Source: Odobenus rosmarus divergens
Taxonomy: Eukaryota > Chordata > Mammalia > Carnivora > Odobenidae
NCBI RefSeq assembly: GCF_000321225.1
Contig: NW_004450396.1
Coordinates: 3,003,466 to 3,067,465 of the forward strand
Direction of reading: 5' to 3'
Length of the DNA stretch: 64,000 nt
The translations under genes were made by a program, and so were the position numbers. The notes under the pieces were generated by a model that did not search any database, was not told the origin of the DNA, and saw only the letters and a list, made by a program, of their open reading frames with translations. This document shows, piece after piece, positions 24,098 to 35,540 of this stretch (the first letter of the stretch is position 1; the number at the start of each line of letters is the position of its first letter).

Positions 24098-24529
24098 CAC
24101 TCCTGCCAAGGCTTTGCCTTTCTTAGTAATCTTTTGGGTATAAGTTATAACACTCTATTGTTTATTGGTAGCCTTGTTCTCTATTTCCTTGATATTGACA
24201 TGTATGGTTAGTGTATTTTTTCTTCTTTGCTTTCCTTTTAAGGCATTTTTTAGAAAAGCATAAAGAATAATAAGAAGAACGTGTTTTATATCACTATCCA
24301 GCTTAAGAAAAAGAGCTTCACTAATACGGTTCAGACCCTTATTACTCTTCCTCAAGAATATCTCCTACGCACCCAACATTAGAACTAAATACTACACTGA
24401 ATTTTGTGAGTATCATCTCTTTGAATTGCTTTATACTGTTACTATATACCCTAAGCAATGAATGATGCTGTTTTGCCAGATTGTAAAGTTTGCATAAATG
24501 ACTATATATACATATCTGTGAAACAAACA

Positions 24530-24641
24530 GATAGATAAATAGATAGCTAAATAGACAGACAGACAGATAGATAGTAGATAGATAGATAGATAGATAGATA
24601 GACAGATAGATAGATAGATAGACAGATAGATAGATAGATAA
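24530..24641. repeat. (GATA)n / (GACA)n microsatellite
   Basis: About 28 tetranucleotide units of GATA with GACA and AATA variants. Frames rich in YLSI repeats on the minus strand are translations of this tract. Confidence 0.93.
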
Positions 24642-26275
24642 ACGCTTGTTTTGCTCAGTCTTTGTCTGTGGGGTTCACCTATGTTTCCTGGGATCATCTC
24701 CCAAATACATTTCACTGGAACCTCTATCCCTGTGTCTACTGTTAGGGGAACCAAAACTAGGACACCCTCTATTACCAATGTATTCAGAAGTTTTTTACAT
24801 TATGTTGTCATGGGAAGTGTTTAATATTTTAATACTTATGCATCTTTTGAAAAGGTGTTCTCCTTTTATCTCTTAATATGAGGAATTGTAATGTCCAATA
24901 ATCCTTTTATTCCCACAATAACCCAGCTTAAACTTGACCTAATTTTTTATTTAGTTTGTTAATATTTTGTTTAGTACTTTACATCTATAATCAAAAGTGA
25001 GATTAGCCTGTGATTTTCATTTCTAATATTCTCCTTATCTAATTTAAGTAACAAGGTTATACATCAACAAAATAAATAAAGACAGTTGGGTACCAAGAGC
25101 TCCTCTGGAGTAAAAATAAAATAATATTTCTTAACTCTTTGAATTAAATTAGTTCTAAAATGATCTGGAATTGGCTCTTGTGTGAGTACATTTCTAACTT
25201 CGATTAAATTTATTTAATGGATAAATGCATTTTATGTCTTCTTGAATCGGTAGTTAAGTTGTAATTTTTCTAACTTTTTTGAGCTAAGTGTTTGCATGTT
25301 TTGGAAAGTATCATTTCATATTTTATCTTTTTATTTTAGCAGTACTATAGTTGTCTTCTTTTTCATTTCTAATGGTGTTTATTTGTACTGTTTCATCTTT
25401 TCTTGGAGCCTAAAAATGTCTATTCATTTTTTTCCAAAAATGACCTTTTGCCTTAGCTGATTTTCTCTACTGTATATTTGTTTTCCATTTGATTAATTTT
25501 CACTCTTATCTTTATAGTTTCCTTCCTTCTACTTTCTTTGTGTTTATTTTGTTGTTCTTCTAACTTCTAAGCTGCTTAGCTCATTTATTTTCAGCTTTCT
25601 TCTTTTCTAGTATAAGCATTTGGAGTCATAAATTCACTATAAAGTATGCTTCAGTTAAATCTTGCAATGTGGATATATATTTGCTATTATTCATCTTTAA
25701 CTATCAGTTATTTAGAAAGCCTGTTTAAAATTAATTTTCAAAGGTATGGATTCTTTCTACATCTCTATTATAGATGTTTAACTTACTGGAAAATGGTCTA
25801 AATGATAAAAATTATACGAAATTCTGTCTGAGGGTGGGGTGTTTTGACAACTGCTCCTTGTGTGATTGAAACTGAGATGTAATCTCTCTTTTAGGGTTAT
25901 CTTCCATGTCAAGCTTGTTAATAACATTATCCAAATTTTTCATATACTTATAAAAAATTTGCTGCTTGATTCTTCAGCTACTGAGAGAAGTTTATAAACT
26001 ATTATACTCTTATTATAGATTTTTCCATTAGGACCTTACATATTTTGAGGCCATGCTACCAAGTCTATACAGATTATACTGATGAATTAAATCTTTATCA
26101 TCATGTAGCATCCTTTTTATGCCTGGTAACTTTCTCCTCAAAGTCTATTTGACTGGCATATCAGCTATCTCTCTATCTACTCTTTGATTATTTTGGTGGA
26201 TATTGGTTTAGTATACCTTTTCCTATTTTTTTCTACTTTTGACCTTTCTGTGTACTGATATTTTAGGTGTTATTT

Positions 26276-26474
26276 TTTTAAGATTTTTGTTTATCTGTCA
26301 GAGAGAGAGAGAGTGCATGCACATGAGCACAAGCAGGGGGGAAAGGCAGGCAGAGCAGGCAGAGGGAGAAGCAGGCTCCCCACAGGAAGCCCAATGTGGG
26401 GCTTGATCCCGGGACCCTGGGATCATGACCTGAGCTGAAGGCAGACCTTAACCAACTGAGAAACTCAGGCTTCC
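26276..26474 (-). mobile_element. Carnivore tRNA-Lys SINE
   Basis: The plus strand reads AAGATTTTTGTTTATCTGTC, a GA-rich block, AGAAGCAGGCTCCCCACAGG, GGACCCTGGGATCATGACCT and CCAACTGAGAAACTCAGG. A diverged TSD is possible (TAGGTGTTATTTT and TAAGTGTTTCTTTT). It is inserted in the old LINE-1. Confidence 0.9.
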
Positions 26475-26515
26475 CTAAGTGTTTCTTTTCATCCCATTTG
26501 ATAAGTGACTTTTAA

Positions 26516-26717
26516 AAAAAAAAAAGAATTTTTTTTTTTATTTATTTATTGAGAGAGAGAATGGTGGAGAGAGAGAGCATGAGAGGAAGGAAGGTCAGAG
26601 GGAGAAGCAGACTCCCTGCTGAGCAGGGAACCCGATGCAGGACTCGATCCTAGGACTCCAGGATCATGACCTGAGCCAAAGACAGTCGCTTAACCAACTG
26701 AGCCACCCAGGCACCCA
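26516..26717 (-). mobile_element. Carnivore tRNA-Lys SINE
   Basis: TTTTATTTATTTATTGAGAG, GAAGCAGACTCCCTGCTGAG, AGGATCATGACCTGAGCC and CCAACTGAGCCACCCAGGCA are visible. The TSD TTGATAAGTGAYKTTTAA lies at 26498-26515 and 26718-26735 with two mismatches. Confidence 0.95.
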
Positions 26718-27185
26718 TTGATAAGTGATGTTTAACTGTCAAGTCTAATGGGTTTCTAGTAAATACTATTACTTACTGTTCTAGATTTCTTTCTACAATT
26801 TTGTTTTTTGCCCTATCTCCTGATTTTGTGGTAGTTCTCTCTTTTTCTTCTTCTTTCTTTTGTTTTGATTCAGTTTTGTCTCTGTACTGCAGTGCTCCAA
26901 CACAATGTATCCAGACATTGAATTTTTTATAATGCATTCTACTGAGGATGTCGGATGATCCACATCTTTCAGTAAGCTTGGGAAGTTCTTCACACCCTCT
27001 GCTTTAATGTTGCCTTTCCATCATTCTCTCTATTTCTGGAACACTTATGAGACATCTGTTAGGTCTTTCACTTCTATACTGCAAGAATCTTAACTTACCT
27101 TTGTATTTCTTCTGAGTATTTTTCTTTTCATTGCATTCTGGGTTATTTCTTCAGAACCTTCTTCCATTTTACTAACTCTCTCTCC

Positions 27186-27717
27186 AGTTCCCAAAAAAGA
27201 CACTCAGAGAGTGGAGCCCAGCCTTTAAATCACATCTAGAATATGAGAAACATCAGGCAACTCTGAAATGAGAGATATCTGAAAAGCAGATACCTGAAAA
27301 GCAGAACAGAGATCTTAACAAGTCAGAGTGTGGGATAAAAATCAACTCCTACCAAAGAGGGAGAACACTGATAAATCCTTAAGGTTTGGCCTTGGAACCA
27401 TTCAGGCCATACTCTAGGAGGAAGGATGAACTGCAAGTTGACTTGCTATTACAGATACACTTAGACTGAGGTGATTTTAGGTTGCAGGTGCCTACCCAGC
27501 CAACCTAGAGAAACAGGGTAAATCCTCTCCCAAGAAAGGACACATTGCTGTGGTTCTGAAGTGTCCTAGCTTCTTACTGTGGAAGGGCAAGTCCATCTCT
27601 AGCTTTCATGAGTGAAGACTTTGGGGTGTGATTACCCATGTTCTAGTATAGTTGTGGAACTTGAATGAGAAAAGTTACAAAACAGAAAAAGGGACCAATT
27701 GAGACATGCATTTGAGG
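27186..27717. other. Non-coding DNA, nothing recognised
   Basis: There is no open frame above 60 codons. A short local repeat (CTGAAAAGCAGA twice) lies at about 27280-27305. Confidence 0.5.
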
Positions 27718-27774
27718 CTTAGTTATACATTTTGTATATGTGCTGCCGAAGCAAGCACTTAGTTATGCATTTTG
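27718..27774 (-). pseudogene. U6 snRNA 5' fragment with target-site duplications
   Basis: Positions 27734-27758 read, on the minus strand, as U6 snRNA nt 1-25: GTGCTTGCTTCGG followed by CAGCACATATAC. The only difference from the conserved U6 5' end is T for C at nt 6, the C of the CpG in CTCGC. The flanks CTTAGTTATACATTTTG (27718-27734) and CTTAGTTATGCATTTTG (27758-27774) are a 17-bp TSD with one mismatch, each overlapping the fragment by one base. There is no poly(A), and no U6 promoter elements were seen next to it. U6 is the spliceosomal catalytic RNA. This 3'-truncated copy cannot function and is best read as a retrotransposed fragment. Confidence 0.9.
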
Positions 27775-28469
27775 AAAAACCACACTGTCTCCCACAGCTT
27801 TTTTGTATTAAAAAAATCACTATTATCAACTTAACTGATTTACCACAGCCTCCATTAATTACATTCTGACAGATTTAAGTGATTCTATGAAGGAAATAAG
27901 GATGCTTCTTGTTCAATATTAAGTGTTGGAAACATGTGATGACATCTGTGGTCTGTTACAGACTGGGAATTAAGAGATGTGGTTTTTTGGGTAATGTTTC
28001 TGTCACACACTACAACCTTGCCTGGGCCCGTAATATACTTTTTGGGTGCTCATGAAATGTGGCATCACTGTATTTGGAAGATTAATAGATTTGCAGATTC
28101 ACAGCTAAGAGATAAGATGGAATTTATAATATGGAAAACTATATTCATTATTATAATATTACTCTGTGATTTCATGTTGCCTTCCATGTAGAAGTGGAGT
28201 TGCCAAGTTCCTCTAGCATGATGAGGATAGGCAGTGGTTGGACGTTTAGTTAAATCCAAACCTAATTAATAGTCAGAATTGGCTGAGAAAGTTCTTAGAA
28301 ATAAATATTCTGGAATGAATCTCACTCCAGCCTTGGAGTACCATCTGTCCTCCCCTCCAGGAACCTTCTTCAGGGTTCTCCTTAGTTCATTTCCTTCTCC
28401 CTTTCTACAATCTGTAGTTAGATTTTTGTTTGTTACTTCTTTAAATTCAATCTCTGCCTATGGACCATG
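27775..28469. other. Non-coding DNA, nothing recognised
   Basis: Short overlapping frames on both strands at 27979-28259 show no domain. Confidence 0.5.
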
Positions 28470-28580
28470 AAGGGATGAGGAAAGAGATGTAGACTGTTAC
28501 CTTCTCCATCCTGTTCATAACACCTACCACAAGGTCTGGGACCTAGTAGGTCTCAATAAATATGTGAAAGAATGAATACA
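28470..28580 (+). mobile_element. L2 LINE 3' end fragment
   Basis: CATAACACCTACCACAAGGT, GGGACCTAGTAGGTCTCAAT and AAATATGTGAAAGAATGAAT match the sense L2 3' terminus. Confidence 0.75.
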
Positions 28581-28637
28581 CAAACCAGGAGAAATCTCTG
28601 CACTGTGACCCAAGAATCTTTATTTGTGAAGAGTTCC

Positions 28638-29039
28638 TGAGATGGTTTTGATTACCAACCCATTAACAACACATTACACTGCGTATGACAAAGCAACTTT
28701 CAGCTAAGAAGAATATCTCAGATTTTAGGATGGCATTGACAAGAAAACAGAAGGCAAGCTGAGGACAAAGTAGAAGTTGATACCCCACAAACCCCTGTGA
28801 GTCTTCTTTAACATATGAAAATCTTTTGGAAACCTCCCTTTTCCTTAACTCCCCCAACCCCATAGTATATAATCAGCCACCCCTCAACCCCGGTGCAGCA
28901 GCTCTTTCTGCCCACAGGTCCTGTCCCTGTGCTTTAATAAACCACCATTTTGCACCAAAGACATCTCAAGAATTCTTTCTTGGTGGTCCTCTCCGGACTC
29001 CACCCCACTGAACCTCACCTATATTCCAAAACCCCATCA
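28638..29039 (+). mobile_element. ERV1-type LTR (apparently solo)
   Basis: U3 has a TATA-like TATATAA at 28866-28872. Then come GCTCTTTCTGCCCACAGG, a polyadenylation signal AATAAA at 28936-28941, and the R/U5-like TTGCACCAAAGACATCTCAA, GAATTCTTTCTTGGTGGTCC and CCGGACTCCACCCCACTGAA. These match remembered gammaretrovirus-like LTRs of mammals. It starts TG and ends CA under the chosen bounds, but no flanking 4-6 bp duplication was confirmed. I see no internal region or primer-binding site beside it, so a solo LTR is likely. Confidence 0.7.
28866..28941 (+). promoter_or_regulatory. LTR core promoter and poly(A) signal
   Basis: TATATAA at 28866 and AATAAA at 28936 sit about 70 bp apart. This is the spacing of TATA box to polyadenylation signal in short-R ERV1 LTRs. 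Whether it is active is unknown. Confidence 0.5.
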
Positions 29040-30190
29040 GCATAGGGTAGAGCCAGCTCTGTGAAAGTTGGACCAGTGGAGCCCCAAAGCATTGGCTCAA
29101 AAGGTCCTCCCTCTGTCCCCTCCAGCACTAGGGCTCAAGGCTCTGCTGTTGCCATCTTCAAGTACTTAATAAATTAATCTTTGAATTTGTGTTCTGTAAA
29201 TGAAGTACAATAGGACAATGGAGAATGAGCCAGAAGCTTGGAGCCTCTGCCTGTGGGTGATCCTGCTGTCTCTCATTTCTCCCTCCCCAGGAGAAACTGT
29301 TAGTTGCCTAACACCCCACCCTCACACCTCCCCTAATCCTGCCCAGCAAATGTAGCCTGCCTTGTCCTAAGGTGGGGGGCTAAGCATGCTTTAGGAAGGG
29401 CAGGGCTTCCTCTGGTGCCAGTGAGGGTCCACTTTTGCCCACATAGTTTAATGTTAAATAACAAAGAAACCAAGACAGGTTGAGGCATCATGGGAAAAAA
29501 AGGAAAACATTTTTTTTTCTTGCTTTTTGAACAAGGGGCTTGGCATTTTCATTTTGTGCTAGGCTCCCAGAAAATTATACAGCCAGCCCTGAGGGCAGGA
29601 GATACTCATTTAACAAAGAGTGTATTTGAAAGTTGAAAGAGCACCATTCCCTGGTTTACTTCCTTAAGGGCAGATTGCTATAAAATTAAGGCAAGTTGCC
29701 ACAGGGTAGACAGTGGTACCTCAGGGTGTTTTGCTCCAAACAAATAAAATTTTCCATAACTGACACAGACCATGACCTCTTTTCCACTAAATATGATTTC
29801 TTGATGGAAACATGATTTTACTAAAAAGTTAAGGTTAAAAAATGGTTAGTTTTTTTCTCTAATGCAACTTGTATATCACAATTTAAAGAATTACATGTAA
29901 ACACCTTACTAACCCTTAGAATTATACATTTTTATTCTCTGGTCTTTTCACTTCAAACTTGCATTCTCCCCCTCTTTTTCCTTCGATACCTAAAGCCTTT
30001 TAACTTGCTTTAGATGAAGTTCCAATAACTTCCAGTTTGCTCTCTTGGTTCTGTTGTTTAACTCCTTAGGTATATGTCCAAGGGTTTTTTTCTGTAGGGG
30101 GATCCAATCTTCCCTTCATGTTGATTTGCAAAAGTCTCAAGTGCTGAGGTGTCAGTGGAGAACCTTGAGTCTGCCAAGAAATGGTCCATT
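29040..30190. other. Non-coding DNA, nothing recognised
   Basis: Moderately GC-rich at 29040-29450, then AT-rich. No coding frame, RNA gene or certain repeat was found. Confidence 0.5.
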
Positions 30191-30207
30191 TAAAACCAGG
30201 TGCAGAG

Positions 30208-30408
30208 GGCGCCTGGGTGGCTCAGTCGTTAAGCGTCTGCCTTCAGCTCAGGTCATGGTCCCAGGGTCCTGGCATCGAGCCCCGCGTCGGGCTCCCTGCT
30301 CCACAGGAAGCCTGCTTCTCCCTCTCCTACTCCCCCTGCTTGTGTTCCCTCTCTTGCTGTGTTTCTCTCTGTCAAATAAATAAATAAAATCTTTAAAATG
30401 AAATAAAA

Positions 30409-30440
<32 letters not shown>
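30208..30440 (+). mobile_element. Carnivore tRNA-Lys SINE, young copy
   Basis: The copy is full-length, from GGCGCCTGGGTGGCTCAGTC to TCTCTGTCAAATAAATAAAT, with a tail of about twelve AAAT units. The TSD TAAAACCAGGTGCAGAG is exact over 17 bp (30191-30207 and 30441-30457). The box A-like and box B-like segments are intact. It is one of the two youngest-looking SINEs here and a candidate presence/absence marker between related species. Confidence 0.98.
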
Positions 30441-30443
<3 letters not shown>

Positions 30444-30457
30444 AACCAGGTGCAGAG

Positions 30458-33400
30458 ATAGGCAAGAATCTCCCTGGAAATCCCAAGCCAGTTGGTTGAA
30501 CAAAACAATCTGATTCGGAAGCAAGCTGTGCTGAGGCACCCTGTTGACCAATAAAAAGTGTCAGCTATTATTATTTTCTTTTTTTGGACCATACCTTAGA
30601 CTTTACTTCACTGCTCACATGGCTTTACTAGTATTTTACCATGGGTCCATGCTTGTAGAGGCTGTTCCCTGTCTCCCTGACACACCATTTATCTCTAAGT
30701 TTCTCCATAAGGGACTATTTATGCAGGGAAGGAGCAACCTTATTCCTATTATTGGTTCTTCATTAGCAATAAACTGTCTCTCTCTTTCAACCATTCCTAT
30801 TCCTTTAGGGATCTCTTGATCTTGACCCTGAGTCTATTCACCAAACCCCAGCTTGAGTCAACCTCCCACGGCACCCATCAACCAATTACTGACCAGTGCA
30901 GGTTATTTGACCAACACTGGCATTACTAGATGAAGTAACTCATGACTATTCCCTGGATACTAGAAGAGAGTCAAGACTACTCCTGTCAAAGAGAATCAGA
31001 ACTTATAAGCACGGGTTTTCATTTCTGGTTGGTTTCACAACTTATGACCTTTCTATTAGGTTACAAAACTAGTCCTTGGTGATAAAAGCATAGAAAGGTG
31101 TTCAAAATCCTGAAGGATTTAGCAACTCTCATGGGGCCAGGGCTCGGTCTTAGAGGATGCCATCTTACTGCACTGGGATAAAGCCCACCTTGTGGACCAG
31201 CGCAGGAGAGCATTTATGAACCAGGTGAGTGGGGTCATGTCCTTGGTGATCCACCTCTGCCTTTGAATCTAATACAAGCTGAATTCCCAAGCAGAATCGC
31301 AATTTCCTATAGCCATCTCATTGTATATTTTCTGAGTTCCTTTTAAGATAAACTTTAATAGTTGCAGTTGGGGATGATTGCAGAGAAGAGAGGGAACAAC
31401 ACTGAAGGCAAATTCCTACTTATATTTTGGGCATTAAGAGCATTTCAGGACCTTTCCTGATAAGCAATGGTCCTTTAAAAGAGGAGAAATTTTTAACATT
31501 GCTATATGGAGAATTCCTGTGGTCTGGCCCAATACTCCTGATTGCATCCAAGCTAAACTCCTCTTTATCTGTAGATGCCCAATGAGCTCTATCTTCCAGA
31601 CTCTATCTTTAAGTCAGGACTTTCTTACGTGGGGTTTCTGAAAGTCTATAAATTCCTTGGACTTGTATGTCAAATAATGTGTATATGTCTGTATCTGTAT
31701 TTGTGTATACTTTTTTTAAAAGGAATTTCAATAGATTTTATTAGATTTTTAAAGAGTGTTCATGATCCAAATTGTTAAATCTTAATCTTGATTGATTTGT
31801 GGCCAAATGGCTTTATTGACCAAGATGTGAGACATGAGGATATTTCAGACCAAAGCCATCCTTGAAATCTTAGAAGACCCTAGCATAAGACTGACAGTTG
31901 AGCTTGGATCCTATAATTCATGAGCTCCAGAACTATGAATTATGATCAAAAATCATGAGATGACAATCCTCAAAGAGAGTGGTTTCCAGAATGTTTATCA
32001 TAGGAGCTAGGATTCCATTGGATGCCTCAGGACTTTCTGTTGGGGAAAAAAGAGTTGGGGCTCCATATTTAGCTGCAAGCCCACTAATTCCTGTGTTATA
32101 TGGTTTGTATGTTGCAGTTATGATTCAATACCACTTTTAAAAATTTTTATTAGAAATAAAATGTATAAGATGTTGTTTTGAAGTTTGAAAGTTATTGCTC
32201 TAGGATGTCATATCTCCTTTCTGTCATTGAGTCTCAGGATCTGGTGGTTGGGACAAGATAACTTCACCAGAACATGATGCATCCAGACACTGAATTTATT
32301 AATAAATACTACTACCAGCATATATACCACCCAGAGTCACATTAGTAAATAGAATTTATCTTTCATGTCAACCACAACCATTTGGAGGAGGATGCCCAGA
32401 GACATTCTTGAGAAGGATTCTGAGCCAAGGTGGCTCAGAAAGAAACAAGACTATAAATAATTAGTGATATCTGCCATAGTACCAGGAAGGTGTTGTATGA
32501 GACTTCTATCCTGGCTCATCTATGAAGAATAACTGACCTAAGCCTACCAGACACAAAATATGACTTCTAATATGGTATTTTGTCTCCAAGGAAACTGGGA
32601 CTTCATCTTTTAAACATGTTTATCATTTCAATAACCTACAGACTCTAGAGACTCCACCCCTTCCAGGCCTTCCTCTGCTACTTGGCCAGACTTGACTGTA
32701 GACCCATGGTTGCCAACTCTATTGGCAAATATTAAGAAATAATTTGAAGGGGAAATACCTCAACTTCCAGTTCTGCAGACAGGAGTACCAACTCATAAAT
32801 GGAGAGAAATGTGACCCAAATTAGTTATTAACTCTTTCTCAATCTTCCAGTGTGAGCTCTAGGGAAATTACCCCAGACCTCCAGGCTATTAAGTGATTTT
32901 ATTGCCCAGTTTATAATGTGTGTATGTATTTGTGTGTGTGCACATATGAGATTATGTTTTGTCTCTTGCATTAGTCTGTGAGTTCCAGGAAAGTCTATTT
33001 TTACTCACCATTTTGTTCCTGGGTTCTTGCATTAAAAGCCTGTCATACGTAGTCTGCTCTATGATGTATTACTGCTCCTATTTACTAAAATTAAACCTTA
33101 CAAAGTGAAAGGACAGGCAACAGAAGGGGAGAAGATGACAAAAGAGATAGGAAAACAAAAGTAATTGGCTTCATCTGAGAACCTCATGTACCCCCAGAGC
33201 ATGTAGCCTTTAAGATTAGGAAGGATTGCTCCAGAACACAGCTGGGAAAGCTTGAGTCACTGCATTTTAAAACCATTACTGAACATCCAATTTTGTTGTT
33301 TCTTCTAGGAGAAGTCCCAGCTGCAACTCTGACCTTAGGTTGGCCCCAGTGTAGCCGTCCATACCTTGAGTTTTGCTGATAGCCCCTCTGATTTCCCTAA

Positions 33401-33654
33401 GCAGCTTGAATAGTCTTCCAATCCTTCTGGCCTAGCATCTTCCCACTCCTTAATCCAGTCCTATTCTGTTGGAGTTATGCAATAGGACGTCTGAAATCAG
33501 GCTGGGGAAGAGCTCAGAAATACCAAGAGAGTGGTGTCCCAGATATCAAAAGAAGAATGTGTTTTAAGAAAAAGAGAGTGCTGCAAACAGAAAAATGAAT
33601 GGACTTCTTACCGACAAAGACAGAAAAATAACAACTAAAATTATATAAATAGCA
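30458..33654. other. Non-coding DNA, little recognised
   Basis: There are short frames without domains (30544-30819 and 31575-31778, plus). A degenerate TG-rich patch lies at about 32917-32945. The stretch may hold decayed repeats that I cannot assign. Confidence 0.45.
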
Positions 33655-34521
33655 AAGTCAAATGGTGATAAGGGCTATGAAAAAGAATAAAACGGGTATG
33701 GGGAGAGAGAACGGCAGGAGGGAAGGATAGTGATGTCTTTAATCATGCAATCAGGGGAGTTCTCTTTGAACAGGTAGTGTCTGAGCAGAGACCTGAATCA
33801 CATGAAGGAGAGAGAGAACAACAGTCCACATTGAGGGAATAGTTCTGTAAATGCTCAGAGGCAGGAAGGAGCCCCGATGGTTTGAATAAGGTCAAGAAAG
33901 CAAGCACGGCTCAAGTAGAAGGAGTCAGTGAGAAAGTGGTTTTGCAAGGGCGTGATAATTTAGAACAATAGATTTCTGAATGGGAACCAACGGAAAATTG
34001 ATTGCAAGGATAGTACAGATGAAATAAGAAGCCCAGTTAAGAGGCCATGATCGGAGTCCAGACATGACATGATAGTCAATTTTTCCAGAAAAGGTAGAAG
34101 GAGTGACAACAGTGAGAAGTGGTCAAATTCAAGATACATTAGGAAGGCAAATGCATCTGCACTTGCCAACTGATTGCATGTGGAGGGTGGACAAAAGAGA
34201 GAAATCTAATATGATTACTGGTTTGAGGACTTAAGCAAAATATAATACCACTTATTCAGTTGGAGAAATTGGGGGTGTTCTGTTTGGGTGGGAATACAAA
34301 GAATTCTACTTTGGACATATTACACTGGAGATGTCTATTAGACATCCAAGTGGAAGCTTTAAATAACCAGTTTACATACACACATCAGAATCTCAGGAGG
34401 AAGGTTGTAGCTGAAGAATATAAAGTTGAGCATACCAAGGTGTTGTAAATGTTGTAAATGTGTTCTATACAGAACCACAGAGGAAGGTTAATTAGGAAAG
34501 GTGTGTAAATAGAAGAAAAAA

Positions 34522-34778
34522 GAGGGGCGCCTGGGTGGTTCAGTCGGTTAAGGGGCCAATTCTTGATTTTGGCTCAGGTCAAGATCTCAAGGTTGTGAGA
34601 TCCAGTCCTAAGACAGGGTTGTGTTGGGCATGGAGCCTGCTTAAGATTCTCTCTCTCCCTCTCCCTCTGCCCCAGCCTCCCGATCCCCCATCATGCACAT
34701 GTACTGTCTCCCAAGAAGAAGAAGAAGAAGAAGAAGAAGAAGAAGAAGAAGAAGAAGGAGAAGAAGAAGAAGAAGAAA
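34522..34778 (+). mobile_element. Carnivore tRNA-Lys SINE with (GAA)n tail, inside L2
   Basis: The head GAGGGGCGCCTGGGTGGTTC, an older-subtype middle (CTTGATTTTGGCTCAGGTCA) and GAGCCTGCTTAAGATTCTCT precede a GAA repeat replacing the poly(A) tail. The TSD is obscured by A/G runs on both sides. Confidence 0.92.
34713..34778. repeat. (GAA)n trinucleotide repeat in a SINE tail
   Basis: About 21 AAG/GAA units with one GGA interruption. Frames of poly-Glu and poly-Ser over it are artefacts. Confidence 0.95.
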
Positions 34779-35540
34779 GGGGGTGAGGTCTGCAACCTAA
34801 GATGAGCCAACCATTAGGGATCAAGTTAGGGAAGAGCTGATAGAGGGGAAGGAGTAGTGAGGTTACAAATATCAAGAAAGTGGTGTCACAGGTACTGAAG
34901 GAAAAAAGTGTTCCAAGAAGGAGAGAGCCATCAACTGTGCCACATACTGCCGAATGCACAACCAAGACAGGGGTGGAGGATAGTGCCAAGAACTGACCAG
35001 TGGCTTAACAAGTTAGAAGCCAGTGGTTCCATTGACAAGTACAGTTTCTCTGGGCTAGTGGTGGTAAAAATCTAATTGAAGTGGGTTCAAAATATTAAGG
35101 CTATATTGAGTATGCATAAGTCATCCCAGGATTTTTTTTAAAAAGAGCAAAGAAATCTGTTAGAGGTGGGTGTGGGGTCAGGGGAGGGTTTGTTTTTATT
35201 TAAGATGGGCTATTATACTAGAAGCCCATGGGAATAATCTAGTAGAGAAAGATAAAATAATGATGCAGGAGAGAGGAGATGACAGTTTCTGGGGAAGGGA
35301 TGGGAAAAGAGGCCTTCTAGGAGCACAGAGCTCATCACTGTAACAGGAGGGAAGGTGACATGCAAGCATATGTAAAGGTTGGTCAATTTAGTGATGGAAG
35401 ATGAGGTCATTCTCTTCTGAATGCCTCTATTTTCTCAGTGAAATAATAAGTGAGGTCACCAGTTGATAGTGAAGAATGGGAAGGTGGAGTTGAAAGTTTG
35501 ATGACAGAAGAGATGATATAAATTTGCTTTCTCAGAGCTG

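Larger units (their letters stand above)
22700..27185 (-). mobile_element. Long decayed LINE-1/HAL1-type element, with nested insertions
   Basis: The stretch reads as a reversed LINE-1. The left end carries GAGAAAAATACCTGGGTCAT, TTGCTCTCCAAAGTGACTTC, TTTTAATCTGCATTTCCATG and TAGAAATATCTTCTCCCACT in the order of reversed ORF2 C-terminal sequence. Further right, AAGTTTATAAACTATTATAC, AGCATCCTTTTTATGCC and TTCATTGCATTCTGGGTTAT suggest regions nearer the 5' end. It is interrupted by two SINEs, a GATA tract and a CA tract. Reading frames are lost. L1M or HAL1 is likely, but the family is not decided. Confidence 0.65.
33655..35540 (-). mobile_element. L2 LINE, long copy split by a SINE
   Basis: Before and after the SINE, sequence follows reversed L2 in order: GTGTCTGAGCAGAGACCTGA, ATGCTCAGAGGCAGGAAGGA, GAGAAGTGGTCAAATTCAAG, TATTAGACATCCAAGTGG, AGAGCCATCAACTGTGCCAC, TCTAATTGAAGTGGGTTCAA and GTGAGGTCACCAGTTGATAG. 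The right end would encode reverse-transcriptase remnants, but the frames are broken. One of the longest L2 copies in the window. Confidence 0.75.

Noticed and set aside
24431..24778. Regular repeat with similar spacing, considered as a CRISPR-like or coding repeat
   Set aside because: It is a GATA tetranucleotide microsatellite with no spacers. The genome is mammalian.
34579..34989. 136-residue minus-strand frame with a long poly-Ser run, and a plus frame with poly-Glu
   Set aside because: They are caused by the (GAA)n tail of a SINE.
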